From Neogemmobacter tilapiae (GTDB lineage: Bacteria > Pseudomonadota > Alphaproteobacteria > Rhodobacterales > Rhodobacteraceae): DNA of 64,000 nt. The position numbers were made by a program, and so were the translations under genes. How positions within the stretch are numbered: the first letter of the stretch is position 1; each line of letters starts with the position of its first letter. The notes under the pieces were generated by a model. The model did no database searches and was not told where the DNA came from. It saw only the letters and a list, made by a program, of their open reading frames with translations. The stretch spans positions 20,426 to 84,425 of the forward strand of contig NZ_BMYJ01000012.1 in assembly GCF_014652215.1 (NCBI RefSeq), written 5' to 3'. This document shows, in pieces, positions 22,390 to 31,920 of this stretch.

Positions 22390-23568
22390 TCAGCGCCCGC
22401 CGATCACGCCGATATAGTCCGACACCCAGCGGTAATAGGGCACGCAGGCGCCTTCGCCTTGCGAACAGTTGGCGACCGGGGTTTTCCAGAAGCGGATCTT
22501 TTCGAAATCGTCCAGACCGTTGGCGGTGCATCCTTCGGCCGTCTGCATGCCGCGCCCATCGGTGCAGGCGGCAGGCACCGATGGCACAGCGCCGAACCAG
22601 ACCGACAGATCGGCTTGCAGGTTTGATGACAGTTGGTGTTCAAACCACATGTAAGCGCAGTTTGGATGTTCGCTGTCGACATGCAGCATGGTCGTATCGG
22701 CCCAGCCCGTCGCGCCTTCTTGCGGGATGGTCGAGGCGACGGGTTGATTGTCCGCCTTGAGCAGACCCACTTGGAAGGGCCAGGAACCGGAGGCGACCAC
22801 GCCTTCGTTCTTGAAGTCGTCGATTTGGATAAAGGCATCGTGCCAATAGCGGCTGGTCAGCGTCCGCTGCACGCGCAGCAGGTCGAGCGCGGCCTTGTAT
22901 TGATCCTCGTTCAGCTCATAGGGGCTGGTGATCCCCAGTTCGGGCTTGTGGAACATCAGATATTGCGCGGCATCGGCAATGTGGATCGGCCCGTCATAGG
23001 CCTGAACCCGGCCCTCGTTCGTCTTGCCGTCGGGCAGGTCCATTTTTTCAAAGACCACATTCCAGCTTGTCGGGGCCTCTTTGAAGACATTCGTGTTGTA
23101 CATCAACACGTTCGGCCCCCACATATAGGGCACGCCATAATGTTTACCATCCACCGTATGCCAGGGCGCATCCTGAAGGCGCGGGTCAATGGTGGACCAT
23201 GACGGCACCAGCGCCGGGTTGATTTCCTGCACCTTTCCGCCCGCGACCAGCCGCAGCGAGGCGTCGCCCGAGGCGGTCACAAGGTCAAAGCCGCCTTCGT
23301 TCATCAGGGCGACCATTTCATCCGAGGTGTTGGCGGTTTTCACACTGACCATGCAGCCAGTCTTTTGTTCAAAGCCAGTGACCCAGTCAAAGGCCTTGTC
23401 GGTTTCGCCGCGTTCCACATAGCCCGCCCAAGCGACGATGGACAAAGCGCCTTCGCCGGGGCCGACCTCGGTCATCTGGGCAAAGGCGGGGGTGAGTGCA
23501 GTGGTCAGGCTGGCAAGGGCGGCCAGCGACAGGGTCGCGGCGCGTTGCATCTGTCGGTTCATGGTCAT
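22390..23568 (-). CDS. Polyamine-type ABC transporter substrate-binding protein, PotD/YdcS type
   Basis: A 392-residue periplasmic receptor with a signal peptide (ending near TPAFAQ) and the PotD phrases LSIVAWAGYVERG, FDLVTASGDASLRL and YMWGPNVLMYN. The start at 23568 follows an AGGAGGT site; a TTG at 23574 is too close to it. Two late Cys pairs (PNCAY, NCSQGEGACVP) probably form periplasmic disulfides. First gene of the leftward importer operon, followed by a palindromic repeat before the ATPase gene. Confidence 0.92.
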   Translation of the reverse strand: MTMNRQMQRAATLSLAALASLTTALTPAFAQMTEVGPGEGALSIVAWAGYVERGETDKAFDWVTGFEQKTGCMVSVKTANTSDEMVALMNEGGFDLVTASGDASLRLVAGGKVQEINPALVPSWSTIDPRLQDAPWHTVDGKHYGVPYMWGPNVLMYNTNVFKEAPTSWNVVFEKMDLPDGKTNEGRVQAYDGPIHIADAAQYLMFHKPELGITSPYELNEDQYKAALDLLRVQRTLTSRYWHDAFIQIDDFKNEGVVASGSWPFQVGLLKADNQPVASTIPQEGATGWADTTMLHVDSEHPNCAYMWFEHQLSSNLQADLSVWFGAVPSVPAACTDGRGMQTAEGCTANGLDDFEKIRFWKTPVANCSQGEGACVPYYRWVSDYIGVIGGR

Positions 23569-23712
23569 CGGCAATACCTCCTGATGGGTTATGGGCGCGG
23601 CATGGGTGTTCTATGCGCGCTGCCGGTTTTCCGGCCTGCGACAATGCTGCGACTGCGGCGCAGCTTTCGCAAACACAAAATCAGGATGGCCGGTATCGGT
23701 TTTTCCGATGGG

Positions 23713-24615
23713 TCAGCGTTCGGCAAGACCAGTCTGGGCCGAACGCACGAATTGCAGCGCGGGGCCGGACAGCGGCGCACCGCGTCGCCACGCGAGGCCC
23801 ACCTGCACCGTGGGCAAATCGCCCGAGACATCGCGGATCTCGATCCGGTCGCCTTCCAGTGACCAGGGGCGATAGACAAGGCTGGGCAGGATGGCGAGGC
23901 CCGCGCCGGTGGCGACTAGGGAACGCACGGCCTCAACACTCCTTGTTCGAAAGGCAGTTTCGGGTTTGACGGGCAGGGCCATGGTCAGGCGGCGGGTGGA
24001 TTCCTCGATTTCATCCACCATCAGCTGGATCATCGGCTGACCGGCCAACTCCTCCAATTCAATCGATTCTTGCTGGGCCAGAGGATGGCCCAAGGGCAGC
24101 CACAGGCGGTAGGGGGATACCAGCAGCGCCTCGACATGCAGAGCCATGCGGTCGCGGACCGAGGAGGTCAGTAGCACCGCCACATCCAACTCGCCGCCGA
24201 TCAGCAGATGTTGCAGGTATTCGCCCGAATCCTCAATCACGTTCAACTCGATCAGGGGAAAGGCGCGGCGAAAGCGTTGCAGGATGTCGGACAGCACATA
24301 GCCCGCCACCAGCGAGGTCACGCCCAAAGACAGCCGCCCCCGCACCTCTTCCGCCTCATCCCGAAAGGCCGTGCGGGCGGCGGCGACATCGGCCAGAATC
24401 TGGCGGGCATGGCGCAGAAAGGCCGAACCGCGATGCGTGATGACAAGGCCGCGGGCCTGACGGTCAAACATCTGCACGCCCAAGTCATCCTCAAGCGCGC
24501 GGATGGCCTCGGTCACGCTGGATTGCGAAATGGACAGGGCCCGCGCCGCGCCTGACACGCTGCCCGCCTCGGCGGCGGCGACAAAGAACTGAAGCTGGCG
24601 AAGGGTAAAGGCCAT
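23713..24615 (-). CDS. LysR-family transcriptional regulator
   Basis: A 300-residue LysR regulator with an N-terminal winged helix (FTLRQLQFFVAAAEAGSVSGAARALSISQSSVTEAI) and the substrate-binding co-inducer domain. It lies upstream of, and in the same direction as, the polyamine importer operon, with a 144-base gap that likely contains its target promoter. The effector is unknown; a polyamine or its breakdown product is the reasonable guess. Confidence 0.92.
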   Translation of the reverse strand: MAFTLRQLQFFVAAAEAGSVSGAARALSISQSSVTEAIRALEDDLGVQMFDRQARGLVITHRGSAFLRHARQILADVAAARTAFRDEAEEVRGRLSLGVTSLVAGYVLSDILQRFRRAFPLIELNVIEDSGEYLQHLLIGGELDVAVLLTSSVRDRMALHVEALLVSPYRLWLPLGHPLAQQESIELEELAGQPMIQLMVDEIEESTRRLTMALPVKPETAFRTRSVEAVRSLVATGAGLAILPSLVYRPWSLEGDRIEIRDVSGDLPTVQVGLAWRRGAPLSGPALQFVRSAQTGLAER

Positions 24616-24648
24616 GGCGCAGTGTTTCGCATCGGCAGGGCACTGGCA

Positions 24649-24682
24649 AGCAAAAGCCCCGCCCAGAGGAACTGGGCGGGGC
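24649..24682 (-). terminator. Rho-independent terminator of the leftward carbohydrate ABC operon
   Basis: Eleven perfect pairs (GCCCCGCCCAG at 24656-24666 with CTGGGCGGGGC at 24672-24682) and a five-base loop. Read on the minus strand, the stem is followed by TTTTGCTT. It begins 24 bases after the ATPase stop. Confidence 0.9.
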
Positions 24683-24705
24683 GGTCTGGTCAGCGGCCCA
24701 AGGGG

Positions 24706-25785
24706 TCAGACCGTGACGGACAGGGAACGACCGGATTGGTCAAAGACATGTAGATGTGCCATGTCGAGATCGAGGCCCACTTGCGATCCGGCCGGGTGGC
24801 TTTGCGTCGGATCCGCCTCGACGATCATCGGCCCGGCGGGGGTGTCGAGATAGACGTAAGAGGTGTTCCCCAGCTGTTCGATCACCGACACAGTGCCCGG
24901 CAGATGGCCCGCGCCCGGCGCCACGATCCGCACATGTTCGGGGCGGATGCCGACCTCGACATTCGGCTGTGTGGGCTGGGCGTTGACCTTGGCCTGCACC
25001 GTGCCACCACCTTGCAACTGGATCGAGAGGGGCGTGCCGCCCAAAGAGGCATCGCCCGCCAGAAAGTTCATCGCCGGGCTGCCGATGAAACCCGCGACAT
25101 AGCGGTTGATGGGCGCATTATACAGGGTCAGCGGGCTGCCCACCTGCTGGATCACGCCCTTTTCCAAGACGACGATTTGATCGGCAAGGGTCATCGCCTC
25201 CACCTGATCATGGGTCACATAGACCATCGTTGTGCCCAGTTCCTGATGCAGCTTGGCCAGTTCCAGCCGCATCTGCACGCGCAGCAGGGCATCGAGGTTC
25301 GACAGCGGTTCGTCAAACAGGAAGACCTTGGGATCGCGCACAAGGGCGCGGCCGATGGCAACGCGCTGGCGCTGGCCGCCGGACAGTTGCGCCGGACGGC
25401 GGTCCAGCAATTGGTCCAGTTGCAGCAGTTTCGACACCCGCGCGGCATGGGTCTTTTGTTCGGCCTTGGACACACCCGCCAAGGACAGCGAGAAGCAGAT
25501 GTTCTGTTCCACGGTCAGATGCGGATAAAGCGCATAGGATTGGAACACCATCGCCACACCGCGTTTCGCGGGCAGTTCATGCGTCACATCGGTTTCGCCG
25601 ATGCGGATCGTGCCGTCAGTGGTTTCCTCCAGCCCCGCAATCATCCGCAGCAGGGTGGATTTGCCGCAGCCCGAGGCCCCCAGCAGGGCGGTGAACGACC
25701 CATCGGGGATGTTCAGGTTCAAACCCCGGATCACCTCGACCGCGCCGAACCGTTTGACGATGTTTTCCAGATTAACGCCGGCCAT
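24706..25785 (-). CDS. Carbohydrate ABC transporter ATPase, MalK/UgpC type
   Basis: A 359-residue ATPase with Walker A (GASGCGKSTLLRMIAG), signature (LSGGQRQRVAIGRAL), Walker B (VFLFDEPLSNLD), H-loop (VTHDQVEAMT) and a TOBE/OB-fold C-terminus (GIRPEHVRI). Last gene of the leftward operon that starts with the binding protein at 28916. The substrate is likely an oligosaccharide released by the GH2 or GH51 enzymes. Confidence 0.95.
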   Translation of the reverse strand: MAGVNLENIVKRFGAVEVIRGLNLNIPDGSFTALLGASGCGKSTLLRMIAGLEETTDGTIRIGETDVTHELPAKRGVAMVFQSYALYPHLTVEQNICFSLSLAGVSKAEQKTHAARVSKLLQLDQLLDRRPAQLSGGQRQRVAIGRALVRDPKVFLFDEPLSNLDALLRVQMRLELAKLHQELGTTMVYVTHDQVEAMTLADQIVVLEKGVIQQVGSPLTLYNAPINRYVAGFIGSPAMNFLAGDASLGGTPLSIQLQGGGTVQAKVNAQPTQPNVEVGIRPEHVRIVAPGAGHLPGTVSVIEQLGNTSYVYLDTPAGPMIVEADPTQSHPAGSQVGLDLDMAHLHVFDQSGRSLSVTV

Positions 25786-25815
25786 GGCGGTTCCTTTCGA
25801 TAGCGGAATTATGGG

Positions 25816-26682
25816 TCATCCTTTGATCCCTGCGGTCAGCATGATCGCCTGTGTGACGCGGCGCTGGAAGACAAGGTAAAGGATGGCAAGCGGCAGGCCG
25901 GCCAGAATGGCGGTGGCCAGATCGCGGGCATAGCGGACGCCAAAGGCGTCATAGACTTGGGTGATGCCCACGGTGATGTTCATCTTGGATTCCGAGGTGA
26001 CCGCAAGGAAGGGCCAGAGGAACTGGTTCCAAGCACCGATGAAGGTGATGATGGCCAAGGCGGTGGTGATGCCCCAGTTCATCGGCAGATAAAGGCGGAA
26101 GAACAGTTGGAACTGCGTGGCTCCATCCATCAGCGCCGCCTCACGGAAATCTTTGGGGACGCTGTCGAAGAACTGCTTGTAGATGATCACCGTAACGGGA
26201 GCGATCAACTGCGGCAGAACGACGCCGGACCAGGAATTCAGCAGACCGAAATCGGCCATCAGGACAAAGTGGTTCACGATCAGCGCGGGGATCGGCACCA
26301 TAAAGCTGGCAAGCAAAAGCCACCACAGCAGCCTGCGCCCCGGAAAGCGCAGTTGCGAAATGGCATAGCCTGCGGCAGCGCTGGTCAGGACGACAATGAC
26401 GGTGACGGCCAGCGAAGTGACAAGCGAGTTGAGATACCAGATGCCCGCCTGCGTTTTGGTCAGGACGTGGATGTAGTTGTCCAAGGTCCAGCGTTCGGGC
26501 AGCAGTTGGATGCCGGGGGTCAGAACGTCCTGTTCGACTTTCAGCGAGGTGATGACGGCCCAATAGAGCGGAAAGGCCCAGATGATCGCCCCCAGCACGG
26601 TCAGGCCGGTGATGATGCCGCCCGCCAGATTCAGGCGGCGCAGACGGGTGGCACGGGTGTTGGTCATGGTCATGTCGGTCAT
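25816..26682 (-). CDS. Carbohydrate ABC transporter permease, MalG type
   Basis: A 288-residue inner-membrane permease with six hydrophobic segments and the EAA loop (DFREAALMDGATQFQLFFRLYLPM). The start overlaps the MalF-type permease stop by ATGA (26679-26682). It follows the standard MalFG pair architecture. Confidence 0.94.
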   Translation of the reverse strand: MTDMTMTNTRATRLRRLNLAGGIITGLTVLGAIIWAFPLYWAVITSLKVEQDVLTPGIQLLPERWTLDNYIHVLTKTQAGIWYLNSLVTSLAVTVIVVLTSAAAGYAISQLRFPGRRLLWWLLLASFMVPIPALIVNHFVLMADFGLLNSWSGVVLPQLIAPVTVIIYKQFFDSVPKDFREAALMDGATQFQLFFRLYLPMNWGITTALAIITFIGAWNQFLWPFLAVTSESKMNITVGITQVYDAFGVRYARDLATAILAGLPLAILYLVFQRRVTQAIMLTAGIKG

Positions 26683-27557
26683 CTTTGCCCCCGGGCACGG
26701 GCCAGTTGGAATTGCAGGACAGAGACGATCACGATCACCAAGAACAGCACCACGGCGACGGCCGCAGCATAGCCCCCCTGATTTTTCTGAAAGGCGGAAC
26801 GATAGACCAGCTCCACCATGCCGAGGGTGGAATCGGTGCGTCCGCCTTGGCCGAACAGATAGATCTGGTCAAAGATTTTAAGCTGCATGATCAGCTGGAT
26901 GGTGGCGACCAGCACGGTGATTGGCCAGATCAGGGGCCAAGTGATGCGGCGGAAGGTCTGCCAGCGGGTCGCCCCGTCCAAGGCGGCCGCCTCATAGATT
27001 TCGGAACTGATGTTGCGCAGGCCTGCGATGAACAGCAGCACGTTAAAGCCGATCAGCCACCAGATGGTGATGAAGGCAACGGTGGGCATGAACAGGGGCA
27101 GGGTGCGGAAGATGCTGACATTCTCGCCCCAGATCGCGGCGATGGGATATTGGATGATGCCGAACTGGTTGTCGGTGATCCACATCCAGATGCGATAGAC
27201 GACCGAGACGGGCAGAATATAGGGCAGGAAGAAACAGGCGAGGATGACTGATTGGGTCCAGCCTTTCAGGCGGTTCACACCCAGGGCGATGACAAGGCCC
27301 AGAAGGGTGGAAGGCACAACGCTGAGCAGGACAAAATAAAGCGTGTTCCAGACGGCGGTGGCGAACAGTTTGTCGTTCAGCAGACGCGCATAGTTCCGGA
27401 AACCGGCCCATTGGCCTTCGCCGATCAGGGGGGCTTTCTGGAAGGAAAGCACGGCCAGTTGGATGGTGGGCCACAGGAAAAGCACGCCATATGTCAACAC
27501 GAAGGGCAGCAGAAACACGACAGCGGCCGTGACCTCTTGGCGGCGAAAACGATTCAT
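26679..27557 (-). CDS. Carbohydrate ABC transporter permease, MalF type
   Basis: A 292-residue permease with six membrane segments and an EAA-type loop (SSEIYEAAALDGATRWQTFRRITWP). It lies downstream of the binding-protein gene, separated by a strong stem-loop. Confidence 0.94.
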   Translation of the reverse strand: MNRFRRQEVTAAVVFLLPFVLTYGVLFLWPTIQLAVLSFQKAPLIGEGQWAGFRNYARLLNDKLFATAVWNTLYFVLLSVVPSTLLGLVIALGVNRLKGWTQSVILACFFLPYILPVSVVYRIWMWITDNQFGIIQYPIAAIWGENVSIFRTLPLFMPTVAFITIWWLIGFNVLLFIAGLRNISSEIYEAAALDGATRWQTFRRITWPLIWPITVLVATIQLIMQLKIFDQIYLFGQGGRTDSTLGMVELVYRSAFQKNQGGYAAAVAVVLFLVIVIVSVLQFQLARARGQR

Positions 27558-27589
27558 CGGAACCTCGCGGGCGATCAGAAGGAAGGAAA

Positions 27590-27624
27590 GGCCGGTCAGG
27601 GGAGGGAGCGTCCCCAGACCGGCC
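27590..27624 (-). terminator. Intercistronic stem-loop between binding protein and permease genes
   Basis: GGCCGGTC (27590-27597) pairs with GACCGGCC (27617-27624). Inside, GGGGA (27599-27603) pairs with TCCCC (27611-27615), with only an A-A mismatch between the two stems. There is no U-tract, so it is probably an mRNA stabiliser or attenuator that favours receptor over permease expression. Confidence 0.75.
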
Positions 27625-27638
27625 GGTAGTTCAGGCGA

Positions 27639-28916
27639 TCAGTAAGCCTGAGATTGCAGATCGTCGCGCATGCCTTCAACAGCTTCTTGCGCGGTCATCT
27701 CGCCCGAGATGGCCGGGAAGACAAAGTTGCCGATGGCGGCATAGGTCGGCGAAGCCACGCCAGCGAGCGGCGAGGAGGGGTCGAAGACCGAGTTGTCAGC
27801 CAGCACCGAATAGGTGGCGTTGGGCTGCATCGTCTTGAACTCTTCGGTTTCGCGGGCGGCATTATAGGCCGGGATATGGCCCGCGGTCGCCCAGAAGGTG
27901 GAATGCTTGTTCATCCAAGCAATCGCTTGCAGCGCTGCGGCGCGGGTGGCCGGATCATCGCCGTTCGGATTGGCCGGGATGGCGAAAGCATGGCTGTCAG
28001 CCCAGGTGGCTTTTTGGGTAAAGAACATTGGCAGTTCGATGGCACCCCATTCGAACAGCTCGCCCTTGGCATGCAGGTCGGTCATCGTCGGGACTTCCCA
28101 GACGCCATTGATGTGGAAGGCCGCTTTGCCGCCGGTGAAGGCCGCGACCGAGGCTGGGTATTCCACGTTCGACAGCGCATAGCCGCCCGAAACCCAATCG
28201 GCCATTGTCTGAACCGCTGTGGCGGCCTTGTCGAGGTTGTCGCCCGACAGGAATTGACCGTCGGCATCCAAGAAGGTGCCGCCTTGTTGGCCCAGCAGCG
28301 AATAGAAGATGCGCCAGTTGGTGCCGTCACCCGCCGATTGGAAGGAAACGCCTTGTTCGGCGCCGGCCTCTTTCACTTTGGCGAGTGCAGCGGTGAAGTT
28401 TTCCACCCCGTCCAGCCCGGTGGGCAGGCCATTGGCATCCAGCAGGCCCGCTTTGCCGAGGATGTCTTTGTTGTAATACAGAACGATGGCGTGAATGTCG
28501 AAAGGCACGGCATAGGTCTTGCCGTCAACTTGCGCCGCTTGCCAGTTGGCCGCGCCGAAGTCGCCCGAGGCGAGACCGGCGGCCGCCAGCTCTTCGGTGG
28601 TCAGCTCGCTGAGCGCGCCACCTTCAACGCCCAAGGGCAGACGCGACAGGTGATAGGTCATCAGATCCGGGCCTTCGCCCACGGCGGCCGAGGTTTGCAC
28701 CTTGGTATAGAACGGGGTGCCCCATTCCAGCGTCGTGGCGTTGATCTTGATCTTGCCGGCATGCTCGGCGTTGAACTCTTCGATCAGCGTCTTCATCCGG
28801 ACGCCATCACCGCCGCCCAGAAAGTCCCACCATTCCAGTTGGATTTCCTGCGCCTGTGCGCCCGTGACCAGCATGACCGAGGTCAAAAGCCCCGCAGCCA
28901 ATGATTTGAACTTCAT
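27639..28916 (-). CDS. Carbohydrate ABC transporter substrate-binding protein (family 1)
   Basis: A 425-residue periplasmic receptor with a signal peptide (MKFKSLAAGL to TGAQAQ) and the extracellular solute-binding family 1 fold (EWWDFLGGGDGVRMKTLIEEF, VGEGPDLMTYH, VPFDIHAIVLYYNKDIL, GKAAFHINGVWEVP). The start at 28916 has AGGGAGGAAAAG before it. First gene of the importer operon, reading leftward from its own promoter at 29061-29088. Confidence 0.94.
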   Translation of the reverse strand: MKFKSLAAGLLTSVMLVTGAQAQEIQLEWWDFLGGGDGVRMKTLIEEFNAEHAGKIKINATTLEWGTPFYTKVQTSAAVGEGPDLMTYHLSRLPLGVEGGALSELTTEELAAAGLASGDFGAANWQAAQVDGKTYAVPFDIHAIVLYYNKDILGKAGLLDANGLPTGLDGVENFTAALAKVKEAGAEQGVSFQSAGDGTNWRIFYSLLGQQGGTFLDADGQFLSGDNLDKAATAVQTMADWVSGGYALSNVEYPASVAAFTGGKAAFHINGVWEVPTMTDLHAKGELFEWGAIELPMFFTQKATWADSHAFAIPANPNGDDPATRAAALQAIAWMNKHSTFWATAGHIPAYNAARETEEFKTMQPNATYSVLADNSVFDPSSPLAGVASPTYAAIGNFVFPAISGEMTAQEAVEGMRDDLQSQAY

Positions 28917-29060
28917 CTTTTCCTCCCTTCGGGTCTTCACCCGCAGCAGCGCCGTTTCTGCAAGATCCCGCCACGGGCGCGCGTGGCCGGGTCGAACCGA
29001 TCGTTTCAGGATATGCCTGCCGCTGCCTCCACAGCGCAGGCCGTCCCCATCCCTGGGGGA

Positions 29061-29088
29061 ACAGTAAGAAACTTCCCCCCAGTGTCAA
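29061..29088 (-). promoter_or_regulatory. Sigma-70-type promoter of the carbohydrate ABC operon
   Basis: On the minus strand a perfect TTGACA (29083-29088) is followed 16 bases later by TACTGT (29061-29066). That predicts a leader of about 135 bases before the binding-protein start. The -10 match is weak, which suits a regulated promoter. Confidence 0.5.
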
Positions 29089-29098
29089 CGAATTTTTA

Positions 29099-29124
29099 GA
29101 TATGCACCATGATTTTCGATATGG
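29099..29124. promoter_or_regulatory. GATATG half-sites upstream of the ABC promoter
   Basis: Two GATATG copies (29099-29104 and 29118-29123) lie just upstream of the -35 element. On the minus strand the second reads CATATCGAAAATCA, almost the same as CATATCGAAATCA in the palindrome before the GH51 gene at 33967-33991. A shared regulator is suggested. Confidence 0.45.
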
Positions 29125-31815
29125 TCACGATGCTGACCCTTTTTGCGCGGCCGTCTGGACCAAGGCGTCCCACAGGGCGCTGGCCAAAGGATCGACCCCC
29201 GGCGCATCCGTGCAAAGCCGGAAAGTTGAAGCGACCAGAAGCCCTTTGCCGACACGGCGTTCCGCGATCAGCGCCGCCGGTTTCTGCACCCAGCCGACGA
29301 CCACGCCGGAATGCACGGCCCCGGCATATTCATGGGTGCGGAAGCCCGTCATCACATGATGCGGGATGATCCGGTCATAAGACAGGTCAACCAGCGGCCC
29401 GCCGGGCAGGGCGGCAAAGGCCCCCTTGCGGCGAATCCAGCTAAAGCCCGCGATCCAGTCGCCGCGCCACATCGTGCCGTGCCGGGCGATCAGGTTGATG
29501 TTGGGCAGGGCGCTTTCCGACGAACGCGGAATGCCCGGCACATCATCCAGCACCGGCATGTAGGGCTGTTCGCGATCCTGCCCGTCCACCCGCAGATTGC
29601 CATTTGTTTTCAAGGTTCCATCTGCCAGAACCAGATAGCGGGCACCCGCCTGGATGCGGCGAATGTCAGCCTCGGCCAGACCATGCACCACGGTCACATC
29701 GGCCTTGTCGCGATCCGCCAACACATAACCCAAGGCGCGGGCGCGTTCGGCCAAAGTCTTGTCCGGCACATGCAAAGTGATAGAAGGCACGGCCCGGTTC
29801 GGGAACAGCGATAGCGTCACCTTGTTGCGCGCCACCTCGGCCCCATCGACCGTCAAACGCAGTTCGACATCGGCGGTTTGTGCCTTGGACAGAACCGGCA
29901 CCGGTAGGTCAATACTGCCCGATTCGGCCATCGACAGTGGTTGGGTCGCGTCGATTGCCACCTGCCCAGAAACCCCGCCCGCCATCGCATAGTGCAGCAC
30001 CGCAGCACCCAGTGCCTTGCCGCCCGTCGCAATGCCTGGTGCAAGGCGCAGTGTTTCGCCCGCTTTCGCGCTATAGCGATCCAGCCGGGGCGCGATCACC
30101 ACATCGGCGTTGATCCGGCCAAAGACATCGTGGAAGACCCGCGGATTGCGATTCATATCCAAAAGGCCGTTAGACTCCCAATGCACATCGGTAAATTCGG
30201 TGATGACATAGCCCTGGATGCTGGGATGGGCGCGCATCACCTCGATCTGATATTTCAGATTGTCGAACTGATACCACTGCACTGCCCGAATAAAGGCATC
30301 GAATCCGCCAAACACTGTATCCAGCCCCAGACTGGCAAAGCGGAATTGCACCCCATGCGGATAGGCGGCCCCATCGCCCCAAGTGCCGCCCGTCTCCATC
30401 CACCAAGGCTCGGCGCCGTTGATCGTCACCTCATCCGGGTTCGGCAAACCCCACACGCCGAATTCCGACACGATCAACGGTTCATCCCCCCGCCGCTCGC
30501 CATCACCGAAGGGGGTATAGGTCCAATCCGCGCCGCCGGCGAACTCTGCCGTCAGCTTGTCCCATTCGGCACGCCGTTCGGGGACAGAGCGGTAATAATG
30601 GTAATCGTTCAGATCGGTTTTCACATGGAAATTCGGGATACAGGCCGAATTGTCGACCACCAGACGGGTTGGGTCCGCCGCTTTCAGCCAGTCATATTCG
30701 GCTTTCAGCCAGGCGCGGTGCGCTGCATCGTCCACCGTCCGCGTGCCCCAGTCTTCGTTGATCAGGGTCCAGATGACGATGGAGGGATGGTTGCCATCGC
30801 GGCGCAGGATGCCCTGCATGGTTTCGCGCATTCGGCGGATGGAGCCTTCGGTCAGGCTGGCGACGTTGGGAATTTCGGTCCAGATCAGCATGCCCAGCCG
30901 ATCTGCCACCTCATAATAGCGCGGGTCGGGCACCTTGATGTGGCAGCGCAGCATGTTCAGGCCCAGTTCTTTGGCCTTGCGAAGCTGATCTTCTAGCAGG
31001 GCGAGGCTGGGCGGCGTGCAGATGCCGACGGGGTAATAATCTTGGTCAAGGGCCGCGCGCATATACCAAGGCTGGCCGTTCAGGAACATCTGGCCATTGG
31101 CCGTGGTCAAGCTGCGGAAGCCGAATGTGTGGGTGGTGACATCATCCCCCACCGTGACGCGGGCGGTGTAAAGCGCGGGGGCGTCGGGCGACCAGGGCTG
31201 AATATTGGCGATGGTGGACGAGGTTCCTTGACCGACCACTTTCCCTGCTGGATCAAGGATTTCGACCATGGCGGTGCCGCCGGTCAGTTCCAGCGCCACA
31301 TCGACGCGGCCCGTTGCCAGATCGGCGTGGATGGCACAGTGCGTCAGGTGATGGGCGGGACGCAGTTCCAGCGTGACCGACTGCCAGATGCCGCCGGTGG
31401 GCCCATACCAGCTTTGCTTGCCATGCGGGATTTCCGCGAAAGGCGCGCCTTCCCAAGTGTCCGGGTTGCCGTCGGGCAGCAGGCAATCCACCTCAACCAC
31501 GTTGTCGGCTTTCAGCAGATCGGCGGGGATCGTCACCTCGAACGGCAGCCAATGGCCTTCGTGCCGCGCCAGTTCCTGCCCGTTCACCCGCACTGTCGCA
31601 AAGTAACCTACCGCGCCAAAGCACAACACCGCGACACGGCCTTGCAGCGCCGGGGCGCTGAACGACCGGCGATAGGACGCCCGGCCCGAGGTTTGGCGCA
31701 GATCGGCAAAGGCCGCTTGCCAAGGCATGGGCACCGGGGCCTGACGCCAATCGGCATCGCTTTCATGCCGAAAGTCCCAAGTGCCATCCAGGGACTGGCT
31801 TTGCCGCGCGACCAT
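29125..31815 (-). CDS. Glycoside hydrolase family 2 enzyme
   Basis: An 896-residue GH2 protein without a signal peptide, so likely cytoplasmic. Domains in order: N-terminal sugar-binding jelly roll (about 1-150, with YRRSFSAP and FGAVGYFATVRVNG), an Ig-like domain (about 160-240), then a TIM barrel (about 245-560). The catalytic acid/base is Glu354 in TLINEDWG and the nucleophile Glu451 in VSEFGVWG. A further 330 residues include more beta-sandwich domains. Family members act on beta-galactosides, beta-glucuronides, beta-mannosides and others; specificity is not readable. It is divergent from a LacI regulator and is followed by an ABC importer, suggesting cytoplasmic cleavage of an imported oligosaccharide. 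Confidence 0.9.
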   Translation of the reverse strand: MVARQSQSLDGTWDFRHESDADWRQAPVPMPWQAAFADLRQTSGRASYRRSFSAPALQGRVAVLCFGAVGYFATVRVNGQELARHEGHWLPFEVTIPADLLKADNVVEVDCLLPDGNPDTWEGAPFAEIPHGKQSWYGPTGGIWQSVTLELRPAHHLTHCAIHADLATGRVDVALELTGGTAMVEILDPAGKVVGQGTSSTIANIQPWSPDAPALYTARVTVGDDVTTHTFGFRSLTTANGQMFLNGQPWYMRAALDQDYYPVGICTPPSLALLEDQLRKAKELGLNMLRCHIKVPDPRYYEVADRLGMLIWTEIPNVASLTEGSIRRMRETMQGILRRDGNHPSIVIWTLINEDWGTRTVDDAAHRAWLKAEYDWLKAADPTRLVVDNSACIPNFHVKTDLNDYHYYRSVPERRAEWDKLTAEFAGGADWTYTPFGDGERRGDEPLIVSEFGVWGLPNPDEVTINGAEPWWMETGGTWGDGAAYPHGVQFRFASLGLDTVFGGFDAFIRAVQWYQFDNLKYQIEVMRAHPSIQGYVITEFTDVHWESNGLLDMNRNPRVFHDVFGRINADVVIAPRLDRYSAKAGETLRLAPGIATGGKALGAAVLHYAMAGGVSGQVAIDATQPLSMAESGSIDLPVPVLSKAQTADVELRLTVDGAEVARNKVTLSLFPNRAVPSITLHVPDKTLAERARALGYVLADRDKADVTVVHGLAEADIRRIQAGARYLVLADGTLKTNGNLRVDGQDREQPYMPVLDDVPGIPRSSESALPNINLIARHGTMWRGDWIAGFSWIRRKGAFAALPGGPLVDLSYDRIIPHHVMTGFRTHEYAGAVHSGVVVGWVQKPAALIAERRVGKGLLVASTFRLCTDAPGVDPLASALWDALVQTAAQKGSAS

Positions 31816-31920
31816 GCTGATTCTCCGTGCTTATATCAGTTATATTATTAGCATTGATTTATCATCCTGCCCTTGGCAAGGGCCATTTTCGCCCCTAAAC
31901 GATGGAAAAGGAGGCGCGGG
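31816..31920. promoter_or_regulatory. AT-rich divergent promoter region between the GH2 and LacI genes
   Basis: This 105-base gap contains an AT-rich island (31829-31862) unlike its surroundings, with several TATA-like hexamers and an imperfect inverted repeat (GCTTATAT and ATTATTAGC ends at 31829 and 31852). It is the likely operator-promoter for the divergent pair, but no single site can be fixed. Confidence 0.4.

Larger units (their letters stand above)
28917..29124 (-). other. Promoter region of the carbohydrate ABC operon
   Basis: A 208-base gap between the GH2 stop and the binding-protein start. It contains the candidate promoter and regulator half-sites listed separately. No further gene is seen in it. 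Confidence 0.6.
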